This document shows, piece after piece, positions 12,066 to 23,059 of a stretch of DNA of 64,000 nucleotides. The stretch lies in assembly GCA_963383645.1 (NCBI GenBank), contig OY726576.1:9042102-9106101 (forward strand), read 5' to 3'. The notes under the pieces were generated by a model that was not told the origin of the DNA, ran no database searches, and saw only the letters and a program-made list of their open reading frames with translations. Origin of the DNA: Muscardinus avellanarius (taxonomy: Eukaryota > Chordata > Mammalia > Rodentia > Gliridae). Made by a program: the position numbers and the translations under genes. How positions within the stretch are numbered: the first letter of the stretch is position 1; every line of letters starts with the position of its first letter.

Positions 12066-12573
12066 TATCATCACTATCTCTGATTTTATCCCCCAATCCA
12101 AACCACACTCCCAGCTAGATTTGTTTTCCAAAACCTAGTCTAGGGCAGAGGAGGACAACTCACTACAGGCTGCATCTAAGTAGGTCATGGCAATTCTATT
12201 AAAGAGCTACCCTGGCCACAGTTCTCTACCAACCAGATAAAATGCACCATGGAACCATGGGATCAAATCTGCAAACAATGGTGGTGTCTAATACGCCACC
12301 AAACAGTAATGAACCCAGGTTAATAGAGTCTAGGTTTTGAATGGAGCAGCAGTCCCTTGGATTCACAGAACTTAAGGCAGCTTTAGTATGTGGAGACATT
12401 CAAATTTTCTGCCTGCAATATGTTCACCTCTTTTTCCTAACCATGAGCAATTCAACAAGTCATCACATTGAATAGCGAAAATTGTGATTAATTTTCCAGC
12501 CATGCAGGCCACGTTTAATATCTGGCTCCCTATTTGCATCTGTAACATTTAATATTACTGTTTACTATTTAAT
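12066..12573. other. Non-coding spacer
   Basis: No gene or repeat recognised. Confidence 0.45.
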
Positions 12574-12789
12574 TATCATCCTTTTTTGCACTACTAGGGA
12601 TTGAACCCAGAGGCATCCTACCTCTGAGCTACAACTCCAGCCCTATATTTTTATTTTTTATTTTGAAACAAGTTGCAAAAGGCCCCACTAAGTATAACTG
12701 AGGCTGGCTGTGAACCTACGATACTCCTATCTCAACCTCCCAAGTACTGGGATTACAAGCCAGAACCACCATGTCTGGCTATCATCCTT
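12574..12789 (-). mobile_element. B1-dID SINE with target duplication
   Basis: Reverse-oriented dimer between tatcatcctt copies at 12,574-12,583 and 12,780-12,789. The ID-like half (gagctacaactccagccc) precedes the 7SL-like half, as expected on this strand. Confidence 0.92.
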
Positions 12790-13464
12790 AAAGATGGAAG
12801 TAGGGATGCTGAGCAAGATGAAGTCAATTTCATTCACTTTGAAGCCTGTTAAACTTCTGTTTAACAGGCGTCTCTAATGTGGCTAATACAGAATTTTCTG
12901 CATTCTTGGGCTCACTGTATATAGAGGAGCCATAGCAAATAAAATCACCTGAATAAGGATTCACATGAATCACATAAATTGAAGAATTCATATAATGTAA
13001 AAGGCATCAGGAAAAATGTAATCAAAGCACTGGGAAATTATGTCATCAAATAATCAGTAGAACCTTTAAATGTAGATTAATTTATTGTTCACATTGATGA
13101 GTCTTAATTATATCCAAAATTTGCTCTTCCTGAGGCCTGGGAATTAGGAAGATTTCTCTCTTCACATGAAAACATGGCAAATCTCATCATTTATTTTAAA
13201 GTATAAAAATAAAAGATTACCTTTTTCTTTTTACATCACAAGCAATATAAATAATTTTATATTAATCATGGATAGCATATACATATATTTTATTTACAGA
13301 GAATGTCATCTTGCTAACAAAGAGAGGGACTCTATTTCCAGTTATCTCTGACTTGTATTTGAAAGCACTTAATTTGCTCTAATGTTTCAATCAATAAATA
13401 TGTGCCGAGGATCAATTTAAGGCCATGTTCTAAATAGTATGGTTTAAAATACAGGGGTATGTAA
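12790..13464. other. AT-rich non-coding spacer
   Basis: No gene, RNA or repeat recognised. A local inverted pair, ttaaacttctgtttaac near 12,850, could form a short hairpin. Confidence 0.45.
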
Positions 13465-13490
13465 CCATATCTTCTTTTTTTTTTTTTTTT

Positions 13491-14026
13491 GAAGATTTAA
13501 AGGAGTTTATTAGATAAGTTTATTAGATAAGTTTATTAGATAAGATAGAAATACAGAAAATAGAAATACAGCCCCATGCCAAGATGGCATGAGGGATGAC
13601 TCGAATGAGTACACCAAAGGGCTTACACGTGGACCAGACTTTTTATACCCATGACCTCCATCTTGTTTGCGTGACTCTGACATAGAGAACATCCCTGTGA
13701 GGTACCTCCCCTAGCAAGGTGTGGTAAGGTGTCTCCTTTCATGAAGGGCAAGGTCAAACCCTGCCCCATCCTCCCTAGATCAACATGTAGATCTGTCTTT
13801 AGAAAGAGGAAGCCCTAGCTCTCCTCTATTGACTTGTTCATTACTTTGAGCTAGGTTGATTTACATTGGAATAGCTGCCTGTTTTAGGCAGAAACCAAGT
13901 CCTTTCTTTATCCATGTCTACCTCCATTTTAACACGACTATTTTAAAATATACCAATTATTTTCTTTTGAAATATATTAATAATCAAAGCTTTCCCAAAT
14001 CTTCTAGGTCACTCCCAATACTGGCA
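13491..14026 (-). repeat. U3-R portion of an endogenous retrovirus LTR
   Basis: On the minus strand the LTR begins TG just after a polypurine tract and runs to the poly(A) site. U3 contains a TATA box about 130 bp before the poly(A) addition point. The U5 region is absent, as expected for a sequence copied from mRNA. Parent family unassigned. Confidence 0.7.
13505..13543 (-). terminator. Triplicated poly(A)-signal 13-mer
   Basis: The 13-mer gtttattagataa occurs three times in perfect tandem. Each copy gives AATAAA on the minus strand, just upstream of the poly(A) tract, so the retroviral transcript had three consecutive polyadenylation signals. Confidence 0.8.
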
Positions 14027-14500
14027 TATTCCCCCCTTTGTCTAGTAACTTTCTGACATCTGTCAGGCCAAAGGTAGGTACAGAAAATACATTTTGACAT
14101 TTACAATTTTACAAACATTTAACATGAGCTCAATTTTACATCAATGTCATCCCATTATTATTGCATACATACATGTACCCATAGAAAAGGAATCAGGGCG
14201 ACGACTCATCGAGCTGCTTCGAAGCTGAACAGGGGCGATGTAAGGGGTCCCGGCTTAGGGTACATGTGTATGAAATTGGCATGGGGAGATTAGATGGGTC
14301 GATGTCGTGTGTGTCTATGACGAGTCAAAGGCCTCGGTAGCTGTCTGTCAGGTTTTGTCTGTCAGAAAGCTTTGATCCTATGAGATAATACTTAACAATA
14401 TAGGTTAGCCATGAAAACCTAAACATAATGTCCATATCTTCTTAGATAATAACTTGAACAAAAATCATCCACAATCCTCTACATAAAACACTCCAAAAGG

Positions 14501-14698
14501 AGATGCATATGGTGGCACATGTCAGTCTTCCCAGTACTTGGAAGGCTAAGACAGCAGGATCACAGGTTCAAAACCAGCCTTGGCAACTTAGTGAGGCTCT
14601 CAGTAATTTAGTGAGACCCAGTTTCCAAATACAAATAAAATAGAGCTGGGGGTATAGCTCAAAGGTTGATTGTCTCTGTGTCCAATCACAGTACCACC
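14501..14698 (+). mobile_element. B1-dID SINE
   Basis: Diverged dimer (atggtggcacatgtcagtct ... gagctgggggtatagctca) ending in accacc. A GGA repeat follows its tail. Confidence 0.88.
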
Positions 14699-14710
14699 AA
14701 AAAAGAAAAA

Positions 14711-14759
14711 GGAGGAGGAGGAGGAGGAGGAGGAGGAGGAGGAGGAGGAGGAGGAGGAA
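14711..14759 (+). repeat. (GGA)n microsatellite
   Basis: About 16 gga units. The opposite strand is read as polyproline in one frame, which is not a gene. Confidence 0.95.
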
Positions 14760-15910
14760 GCAACCTAAAAGGAACTTTTAGGAACTGGATAAAGCAGTAA
14801 GTGTCCTTCGTGCTAATCATTCCAACAATACCTTGATTTGGATTGGCTGAAGAATGCAGCCTGAATGCATCCAAACAGCCCTCTGCTTCACTTTCCGTAA
14901 GATAATTCTGAATGTGGTGCAGCGTCTTTATATTTTAAACAAGTGATTCCCAAGGCATCAGAGCCACCAACCTGGTTAATTGCAAGGTGGTTTTAAATGA
15001 TTTGTAGACAACACAGAACAATATAGAATCCTCCAGTAGGGATGTCAGAAGCCTCACTCTGACCGGATTATATCAAACAGTGTCAACTTGGCAAGAGCCT
15101 GTCCTTAAACCTCTGCGTTTGTTCAGTTAATGTGCTGTGACCATCTTGGAATGAGGTATATAATGCACTGGAAAGTCCCTTCATATCAATGTCGTGGGCC
15201 TTCTTCACTCCACTCTACTTAATGGATACTGTGGATTAAAATAAGGAAGGACAGAAGGGCAACATGTGTGAGGTCAGGAAGCAGTGAGGCAGAGCCATGC
15301 TCCATGTCTTCTGTGCATGGGCTAGTAGGACTTCCTGAACAATAAACTTGACTTGATCCATCTAGTCCCATAAATTTAGAGCTCTACTTGAATCCACTTA
15401 GATGAGAGAGAAGAAGAGGAGAAAGATGAGAAAAAGAGGAGGAGGAGGAAGAGGAGGATTAAAATAAAAAGAATGAAAGAGACACAATTCCGAAATCAAC
15501 CCTGAAACTAACATGAAAGAAAAATGGTTAACAATGAAATTAATGCTGATTGCAAATGTAACCTTCAAGATGCCCAGAGCCCAGTAATCCCTCAAAGAAC
15601 AGATAATACGATCTGATTGCTTTTGAATGTCAAATGTACCTCCAAGAAAGAGCTCAGTAAATTGCCACAGCAAGCTACGTACTAAGAGTCTAAAGTTAAT
15701 TTCTAAACTTCAAGCCATTATCCTCAGGACTCTTGAATTTTTTCAAAATTAGACCAGTGCTTCTCCCATGTTCCAAAGGACTGTGTCCTCGCACCTCCAG
15801 AGGTAGTTCTTCAGCAGGAGCAGGAGACAGGACCACGAGGCCAGACTGCCTGGGCACACACCTCAGGTCAGTGTAACATTGGAACATAACCTTTTCATGC
15901 CCCAGTTCCA
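14760..15910. other. Non-coding spacer
   Basis: Contains an A/G tract at 15,405-15,460. The stretch 15,045-15,370 ends with gaacaataaacttgacttg and has an LTR-like feel, but no terminal pair could be found. No gene seen. Confidence 0.4.
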
Positions 15911-15914
15911 TGAA

Positions 15915-16010
15915 CTAAGAATGGGCGTGCAACAGTACCCACCTCATAAGGTTGTTGAGAATTGCATCCAGCACGTGGCTATTGCCATGCCAGTGTTAGG
16001 CATTCTGAGT
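15915..16010 (+). mobile_element. MIR-like SINE fragment
   Basis: acagtacccacctcataagg and gttgttgagaattgcatcca follow the MIR 3' core. Short and diverged. Confidence 0.55.
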
Positions 16011-16221
16011 AAAGGTCATATATGTCCTTTGCATGACTTTTGGATACATAGAGGTCAGTATGCTATGTGTCCATTGTATCAGTTCCTGTGGCTCATCATA
16101 TGCCCAACATTTAAGAGTTTATCAACCAAGGTACAACACTAATTCTGCACTGACTGAAACAAACTGTAGGGTAAGAAGAAAAGCACCCATGGCAGATGTC
16201 TGAAAATCCACAAGGAAAAAT

Positions 16222-16314
16222 CTTCCTAATGACTTCCACAATTGTTAAAAGTCTTCCTATCGGCCATCATAATTGTTAATTGTCTTCCTAATGACTACTA
16301 TAATTGCTAAAAGT
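16222..16314 (+). repeat. 31-bp tandem repeat, three copies
   Basis: Units start at 16,222, 16,253 and 16,284, each opening cttccta and containing a taattgttaa-type block (ctaatgact / ctatcggcc / ctaatgact variants). The flanking sequence to about 16,500 may be an LTR (gattggctcaaac, ccaattaaaaccccc), but that is unproven. Confidence 0.8.
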
Positions 16315-16567
16315 ATTGATAGACTTATTCTGATATTGCACACATGTATAAGCAGACTAAAACAAGGAAAATCAAACTATGATTGGCTCAAACTTTGGGT
16401 GACTCAAAACACTCTCTTCTTAGTCGTGATTTCTCACATTATTCTTTTTCTTAGTCTTTTTGAGCGGGTATCCCCAATTAAAACCCCCAGCAGAAGTTAG
16501 GCTCTTTTCATATTGGGTTGCTTGAAATGCATAACAACACCCTGTCTCACCCAGATATGCAGGTACA

Positions 16568-16828
16568 AAAGCGGTGAGAAATTTATTATTTATTTATTTA
16601 TTTATTTTTGGTGGAGCTGGGGGTGGAACCCAGAGGCTTTCTACCTCCAGGCTATATTCTCAGACCTATTTTATATTTTATTTGGAAACAGGGTCTCACT
16701 AAGTTGCTGAGAGCCTCACTAAGTAGCTGAGGCTGGCTTCGAACCTGCGCGATCCCCCTGTCTCAGCCTCCCAAGCGTGGGGATTACAAGCGTGCGCCAC
16801 CACGCCCGGCAAAGCGGTGAGTAATTTA
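16568..16828 (-). mobile_element. B1-dID SINE with 18-bp duplication
   Basis: Reverse-oriented dimer, with ID half cctccaggctatattctcag and left end gcgtgcgccaccacgcccgg. It lies between aaagcggtgagaaattta and a copy with one mismatch. The A-tail side has turned into (ATTT)n. The near-intact CpGs suggest a recent insertion. Confidence 0.95.
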
Positions 16829-17204
16829 ATAGTTTTTCCAGGTAACTATGGATATTCTTCTTTGATTCTATATCAGTATTCAACAAGTGGTAGCTTCTCC
16901 AGGGTTAGTTACAATATGAAAATCATCTCAATTAACATTTTGTACTCTGGTACATTAAAATGTATTGGTCTATTGCATATTGAGTGGCTTTTTACTAACA
17001 CAGTTCTTTGTAACCTTATGTACTGATTATTCAGAACATACTGGTTCTCTGACTTATGCAGGTCTTCCACTGACATGCTTATATAGCAACCTACCCCCAA
17101 ACAAACAAAACAGCAGGCAAACAAAAACAGAATTTAGTCTGTGTTAATTCTGAGCCTTGTCCTTGAAGAGCCCCAAGCATTTCCTTCTTTCTATAATACC
17201 ATGC
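16829..17204. other. Non-coding spacer
   Basis: AT-rich. Overlapping short frames show no family signal. Confidence 0.45.
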
Positions 17205-17425
17205 AACTACCATGAGAAGCCCAGGCTAGCCTGTTGGATGAGAAACCACACAGAGAAAGTCCTGGAGCCCTAACTGATAACATGCTACACCTGCTCACAC
17301 ACAACAGAGGGGGCATGCCCAGCCCAAACCAGCGAGGTGCATCCCAATGCACAGCTGGTCTCAGATGTGGTCAGCATGACCCAGCCAAGGCCACAAGAGC
17401 CAGTCAGACAACCCAGGGATTTGAG
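17205..17425 (+). mobile_element. MLT1-like LTR fragment (ERVL-MaLR)
   Basis: ccatgagaagcccaggctag, cctgttggatgagaaaccac and ccagtcagacaacccaggg follow the interior of MLT1 LTRs. Family assignment is from memory. The ends are lost. Confidence 0.6.
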
Positions 17426-17550
17426 AGTAATAAAGGAAGCTTGAGGTCTTTACATAACAACATATAACTGATATTGACACCCTCAGTTCCTTACCAATAA
17501 GCACCTCCAGGTTAAAACTCCTAAACTAGGTTCTCAAGATACTAATTTCT

Positions 17551-17798
17551 AGTTGGGCCTGGTGGCAGAAACTTGTAACCCCAGTACTTGGGAGGCTGAG
17601 ACAGAAGGATCGCAGGTTCATGGCCAGCTTCAGTTATGTAGTGAGGCTCTCAGCACTTAGTGAGACCCTATTTCAAAATAAAAAATAAGGTTGGGGGTAT
17701 AGCTCAGAGTTAGAATGTCCTTGGGTTCCAACCCCGGTTCTGCAGAAAGAAAGGAAAGAAGAAAAGAAGGAAGGAAAGAAAGAAAGAGAAAGAAAGAA
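17551..17798 (+). mobile_element. B1-dID SINE with purine tail
   Basis: Full dimer (gggcctggtggcagaaactt ... gggggtatagctcagagtta ... ttccaaccccggttctgcag) followed by a GAAA/GGAA repeat that grew from the tail. Confidence 0.9.
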
Positions 17799-18078
17799 CT
17801 GATTCCTGGAAGTGTTAATAGGCTTCACATGAGGATAGGGACGGACCCATTCTACTAAACGTAGGAAATTTTGCTGTAGCTCTACTCTCTGCTAAAATCT
17901 GGTACAGTGCAAGGCAGAGAGTAGTTTCTCAAGATTAGTTGAATGACATGAAGAAAATATGTGCTTCTCAGAAAAGAATTTCCTCTAATAAAGGAGGCCA
18001 GAGTAGACTCTATACTCAACACGCAACTGAAGAGTTTGAGGATTATCAAGGTAACAACAAATTTCACTTCTTTGAACA

Positions 18079-18240
18079 GTGAGCCCAGGGGCAGTCTACC
18101 TCTGAGCTATACTTGTAGCCCTATTTTACTTTTTACTTGGAAACACGGTTTTACTAAGTTGCTGAGGATCTTGAACTGCAATCCCCCTGTCTGAGTTTCC
18201 CAAGTACTGGGGTTATAGGTGTGCACCACCACACCTGGTC
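18079..18240 (-). mobile_element. B1-dID SINE, internally shortened
   Basis: Reverse-oriented copy with ID half (cctctgagctatacttgtag) and a left half lacking part of the middle region. Confidence 0.85.
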
Positions 18241-18949
18241 AAAATGTACCTCTTAATGGCAACACCAACAGTTCTAAAACTTTGGTCTCAACATCAGTGT
18301 TACAATCCCAAGTGTAGTAGAAATTGTCAAATATCACTGAATATCCACTCCCTTCTTCTTCGTCAACTGTAAGAAAGCCTCAAATTGATTCAAGGAGTGT
18401 GTTCAACTAAAAACTACATTCCCCAGGCTCCATCGAAGCTAGTTATACATGACCAAATATGAATTAAAAACTGAAGTTTTTCATAAAACTTCCAGGCAGA
18501 CTGCAGAAATCAAAGGAGCTGACTCAACTGGGATAGCTCCTTCCTTCTCTCTAATTCCTTCCTGCTGCATGCACATCTGGACCGTGGACACGCTGGCCCA
18601 AAGCGAGCCAGCCCTAGTGAGTAATAGAAATAGAAGCTATATGATGAGGATGTAGCCAGAAAGCTGGGCACGGGCTCCTAACCACACTCTGAGATCAGGG
18701 AGGGCTTCAATCTGAATGTCTCTACCATGAGCTTCTACTGTGCGTAAGACACTTGTTATATAACGGGTTTCTGTTCCGAGCAGTGCAAGTTAGTTCTAAC
18801 ATATCAAAGAAACAGGGCTTCTGAGAACAGACGCTCATGAATCAATCCCTGATCTCACGGCTCTCTGGCCTTCTCATCAGTACCATTAGCAAAATCTGAA
18901 AAATTATTGTTTTCTGGCAAAAGAGATGATGCTACTTTTATCTCCATAT
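18241..18949. other. Non-coding spacer, possible ancient repeat
   Basis: 18,420-18,660 (gctccatcgaagctagttat ... ccttcctgctgcatgcacat ... ctggaccgtggaca) resembles a very old mammalian repeat whose name I cannot give with confidence. No gene. Confidence 0.4.
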
Positions 18950-19540
18950 AAAGAAATAGTAGCTGGCTTTGCTCTGTTCTCTAAAGCCACCTACGCTATC
19001 AAATGCTCACCTTGCTTGCGGGGCTCTGGCTGATTAAAATACTCATTCCTGATAAAGAGCAAAGAGCCAGGCATTAGGAAGAAAAATTACCCAGTGAATC
19101 CTACCCTGTCCCTCCCCTTTTCACTGTCTCGCCAGCTGAATGCAAACACACCCGTTTTGACTTTTCCTCCTGGCTCCTCTTTAAACATCTAATTACAAAG
19201 AAATGTATGTGTTTAGATTTTTTCCCCTGTTAGGGAAATCCAGAAATTGCATCACTTTGCCAACGAGGCCGGGAAAACAAATCATTTGTGTGGTGGCTGA
19301 GCCATACAGCTCCCACCATAAATAAAAGCGAAGCCTGCACAGCTTTGCTCGCACAAAGCCATTTGGGGGAAGATTTTTATGGCAACAGCTGAACTGTTTC
19401 TACCAAAACAACACCTACACTTTGCTAGAGTTATTTTCAGAGGAGAAGGGCTTCCCCTCCTGTCGTTTAAAGCGTTCGAGTGTGTAGATAAAAGCAGTCT
19501 CGCAGTGAGGCTGGCAGCCCTGGCAGGAGGACTTCTCTGT
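18950..19540. other. Repeat-free block, possible conserved non-coding element
   Basis: About 590 bp with no recognisable repeat. It carries words often seen in developmental enhancers, such as catctaattacaaag, aacaaatcatttg, tttttatggcaac and ccataaataaaa. A 106-codon frame on the minus strand (19,282-19,602) has no recognised family. Conservation cannot be measured here. Confidence 0.3.
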
Positions 19541-19544
19541 CGCT

Positions 19545-19650
19545 TCTTGGATGGGTGATCTGAGGCAGGTCCCTTAACCCGATTGGCCTCAGGTCTCGTC
19601 ATAAAATGGGACTCTCGGGACCTTGGAACGCCTCCTGATGAATGTAGAGA
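19545..19650 (+). mobile_element. MIR-like SINE fragment
   Basis: gggtgatctgaggcaggtcc, cttaacccgattggcctcag and cgtcataaaatgggact follow the MIR core in order. Confidence 0.6.
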
Positions 19651-19802
19651 CAGTGCATGTTAGCACCATGGTTACATAAGAAAGAGTTCAAAAGAATGGG
19701 AGCTATATTAATTTGTATCAAATATGATGTTAGGTACCTTTAGTACCTTAATAATGATCTAAGAAAAGGACCTCTGAGTAAATTACATTTACAGACACTG
19801 CT

Positions 19803-19950
19803 TTAGTAGATGCGGTAGCCCATGCTTACAATTCCAGTACTGGGTTGCCAGCATGCGATAACTTAGCAAGACCCTGTTTGCAAATAAAATAAAATAGGGG
19901 GGCTGGAGTGCAGCTCAGAGGTAGAACGTCCCGAGTTGAATCCCAGTACA
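19803..19950 (+). mobile_element. B1-dID SINE with internal deletion
   Basis: Left half shortened (gcggtagcccatgcttacaa ... gcgataacttagcaagaccc), right half ggctggagtgcagctcagag, A-rich end. Confidence 0.82.
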
Positions 19951-20912
19951 AATAAACAAACTGTGTTTACAGTAATATAAAAGTACAAATGTGCTTCACA
20001 GTTTATGTGGGGAAGCCTAAAGAATCCCATTTATCCCCAGACCACTTCCTCTGCATTCCCTATGGAGAGGAAGTCAGTATAAACTCAGAATGATGAAACT
20101 AGCCATCATCAAGCCAGCTTATTGGAACGCTTAGGTTTAATTCACTCATGGGCAGCAACTAGTGCAGCTGGGCACCACGAAGGGCCAGGCACGTGGAAGT
20201 GACCACTTCTCTCAGGTTAGCCAATTGTCTTCACACTACGCACCTGGACACAGGGGGCGACCGCCCTGGAGGATGCTCCTGCCCCGCCCACTTTACTGCT
20301 AACCCACTTCACAGGCTTCTGATTGACACAGCTGTCAGCCCTCCCCAGAGACTGCCCTTGGCCAGAGACAGCTGCTTCAGCCGAGGTCAAGTGCCTGATG
20401 AGTGAATAAAGGCATCACTGAATAAAGGCACAGCCTGCATCTCAGCTTGCTGGGGAAACTGAGGTTCCCGCTGAGATGCATCTCCGCTCAGCTTCTCCCT
20501 CTGCCCCATTCTGAATCTGACCTTCTCCTGCACAGTTGCTGCTCTCCAGGTTACCCCAGAATAAACCTCTGCGCTCTGATCTCCAATTAGGACTCAACTT
20601 CCCAGGAAACCCAAAATGAGACAACGTAGGTGCTATAATTACTTTCACTTTATAAGTGAATAAAAAGGTGAGTTTTAGATTAAGAAACCTGCCCTGTGTC
20701 CCACAAGCACAGAACAGTGTGGCTAGCATTGGTACCCAACATTCCAACACCAGGGTCCACTCTCCAAACCACCCTGCCTAAGACCAGTGGCATCTCCATC
20801 TTTTCAACCAATGAAAAAGCAAAGGAGGCATCCTGGTAGTTGTTGTCCTCACGGTCAACTGCAAGAAGCAAATAAGAAAGCGAAGAGAGAGTTATAAGAA
20901 AAGGAAGCCTCA
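19951..20912. other. Non-coding spacer
   Basis: No gene or clear repeat. Short frames overlap on both strands and lack family signals. Confidence 0.4.
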
Positions 20913-21113
20913 AGCCAGGCATGGTGGCACACGCTTATAATCCCAGGACTTGGGAGGCGGAGACAGGAGGATCACAGGTTTGTGACCAGCGTCGGCCAGT
21001 TAATGAGACTCTCGGCAATTTAGTGAGAACTCATTCCAATATAAAGAATAGAAAAATAGAGCTGGGGGTGTAGCTCAGAGGTAGAATGTCCCTGGGTTCA
21101 ATCCCAGAACTGC
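20913..21113 (+). mobile_element. B1-dID SINE
   Basis: Full dimer (gccaggcatggtggcacacg ... gggggtgtagctcagaggta ... gttcaatcccagaactgc). Its tail has expanded into a long purine tract. Confidence 0.92.
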
Positions 21114-21256
21114 AAAAGAAGAAGAAGAAGAAGAAGAAGAAGAAGAAGAAGAAGAAGAAGAAGAAGGAGGAGGAGGAGGAGGAGGAGGAGGAGGAGGAGG
21201 AGGAGGAGGAAGAGGAGGAGGAGGAGGAGGAGGAGGAGGAGGAGGAGGAGGAGGAA
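21114..21256 (+). repeat. (AAG)n-(GGA)n purine tract
   Basis: About 16 aag units pass into about 31 gga units, interrupted once by aga. The plus strand is pure purine over about 140 bp, so triplex (H-DNA) structures are possible. The reading frame that spells polylysine-polyglutamate is not a gene. Confidence 0.97.
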
Positions 21257-22365
21257 AGGCAATCTCAATAAATGGTTAACACAGTCAAATGGAACACAGA
21301 AACTACTTTAGGTCTTTCAAACCTAAAAGTTCTGGGTGATGAATGGCGGAGCTGCTAACTGTCTAATTGGAAGGAGGAGGAGGAAGGAGGTGTTCGGGGC
21401 CCAGAGGCTGGGGCAGTTGGATATACAGGGACGATAGCCATGCTGCTGCGTAGGTGGGGGCAGAAGCCATGAAAAAAGATGCACCTCCTACAGCTACCCA
21501 GGAAGGCAGAGAGGTAGACAGGCACCTGGCTGCTCCCTCCACTGACCAAGGGCAAAGCAGCCTGGGAAATGTAGTTTCTTGTATTGTGCAACACAGCAGG
21601 GAAAGGGCATTGAATGATCTAAGAACAAACCTGTATTTTAGCAGCCCTGAAATACAACTGCTAATCAACAATAAAGGTGTATTAAGAAGCACTCTGTGAA
21701 TCAAACACAGGAATTTGTAAAAGAGAGCTATGACTTAGCCAATTTAGTTTAACGGCAGGTCGCCCTACGTACTTCAAGAACCCTAAGGAAATAAGAAAAG
21801 GAATAATGCCTTCACTCACGTGGCTCTTTAGAAGGCAAGGTGCTATGTTACTGCATAGTTTAAAAAAAATCTTCTAAGAAGATGAGACTGAAAATTTCAA
21901 TTATTCTCTGCTTATTCAATCAGGAAAATATATGAGGTACTCCAGAAGTATTTCCATCACAAAAAAATAGCTAGTTTATTTGATAGTGCTTAAATGAGTA
22001 GAATTTCATTAGCACAATTTTACTTCTCTAGTACAAATTGTTCCCCACCACTGACAGCTAAATTAGGTGTTAATGTACCCGCTATTCTTGAAGGCTGGAT
22101 CGGCCTTCACAATTTTATCTGCTGTCTGACAAAGTAGCAGATACAACACAAATTCTTTCCTCTCCTGTCAGACGCCCTCTGTTGACTTCTCTGATTCAGC
22201 ATAAATTCCTTGGGGGAAGGAAGGGGTGGAGGAGAGAAAAATTCTTAAAACAAACAAACAAAAAATTACCAAAGATCTCCAGCCGCAGTGCTCAGTAACC
22301 AATCAGTGGTGAACTATCCTTGCCCTTTGCCCTTGCAAAGACATCCTGGAAATCATGTCTACACT
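21257..22365. other. Non-coding spacer
   Basis: Mostly single-copy-looking. 22,200-22,330 contains gaaggggtggaggagag and ccagccgcagtgctcagtaa with a CCAAT-type word, but no promoter can be supported. Frames at 21,355-21,704 (minus) are low-confidence and unassigned. Confidence 0.4.
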
Positions 22366-22573
22366 CTTAGCAGGGTGTAATCCCAGTACTTGGGAGGCTG
22401 AGACAGGAAGATTGCAGGTTCAAGGCCAGCCTCAGCAACTTAGCTAGATCCTTCACAACTCGGTGAGACCATGTTTCAAAATTAAAATAAATAAATAAAT
22501 ATATAAATAAAAATAGGCCGGGGAGTGTGGCTCAGAGGTAGAATGTCTCTGGGTTCCATTCCCAATACCATCA
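22366..22573 (+). mobile_element. B1-dID SINE
   Basis: Left end truncated (agcagggtgtaatcccagta). The linker is expanded to (AAAT)n and the right half reads gagtgtggctcagaggtaga ... gggttccattcccaatacc. Confidence 0.88.
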
Positions 22574-22724
22574 AGAATTTAAAATAAATAAAATAAAAAT
22601 TGCTTATATCTCAGTTCATGATTAAAAACCTATTGCAGTCTTTTCTACTTCCTGCAAAGCTTCTCTGAGGCTATTAAAACCCAATGGCTTGGGGAAGGAT
22701 CTAGACTTGAGACCCAGATTTGCT

Positions 22725-22865
22725 TCTAGCTAGCTGTTTGGAATTAAGTAGGCCAATTATCTTCTCTGGGCCCATTTTCTCATTTCCAACACGATACAAG
22801 TAGAACTAGACAATGTCCATAATCTTTTCATCCCTGAATGGGATGATTCCATAGAAAGACAATAA
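22725..22865 (+). mobile_element. MIR-like SINE fragment
   Basis: gctagctgtttggaattaag, ccaattatcttctctgggcc and cattttctcatttccaac follow the MIR core. Confidence 0.5.
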
Positions 22866-23059
22866 AAGCCCTTTAGAGAACGTGAACTCTCTTCCTTGAA
22901 ATGGCCAGGTCTCTATTTGTGAGGCTGCCTACCAGAATTTAAAGTTTAGTGTAAAGCCAAGGCATAGAGAAAATTCTGACCATATTCCTTGCTCAGTTGA
23001 CTGTGACCTCACCCAGCAATTTCTACATCGCGTTCTAGGGTCTGATTGCAGAAAAAAAC

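Larger units (their letters stand above)
13465..14443 (-). mobile_element. LINE-mobilised copy of a retroviral transcript 3' end
   Basis: On the minus strand the order is: about 390 bp of unassigned retroviral sequence, a polypurine tract (14,031-14,039), an LTR U3 from about 14,026, a TATA box (tataaaaag, near 13,639-13,649), a short R region with AATAAA signals, then poly(A). The whole unit lies between ccatatcttctt copies at 13,465-13,476 and 14,432-14,443. A genomic provirus ends in U5 with a 4-6-bp duplication. Here the copy stops at the mRNA poly(A) site with a 12-bp duplication, which is the mark of LINE-1 retrotransposition of a spliced or truncated retroviral mRNA. No intact viral reading frame is present. 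I cannot place the retrovirus in a family. Confidence 0.8.

Noticed and set aside
13465..14443. Calling this an ordinary solo LTR or provirus
   Set aside because: There is no U5, no second LTR, a poly(A) tract at the mRNA end and a duplication of 12 bp, which is too long for retroviral integration.
19648..19672. REST/NRSF-like words (gacagtgc and ttagcaccatgg)
   Set aside because: The two half-sites are in the wrong order and spacing for a functional element.
21086..21271. Polylysine-polyglutamate open frame
   Set aside because: Translation of a triplet microsatellite.
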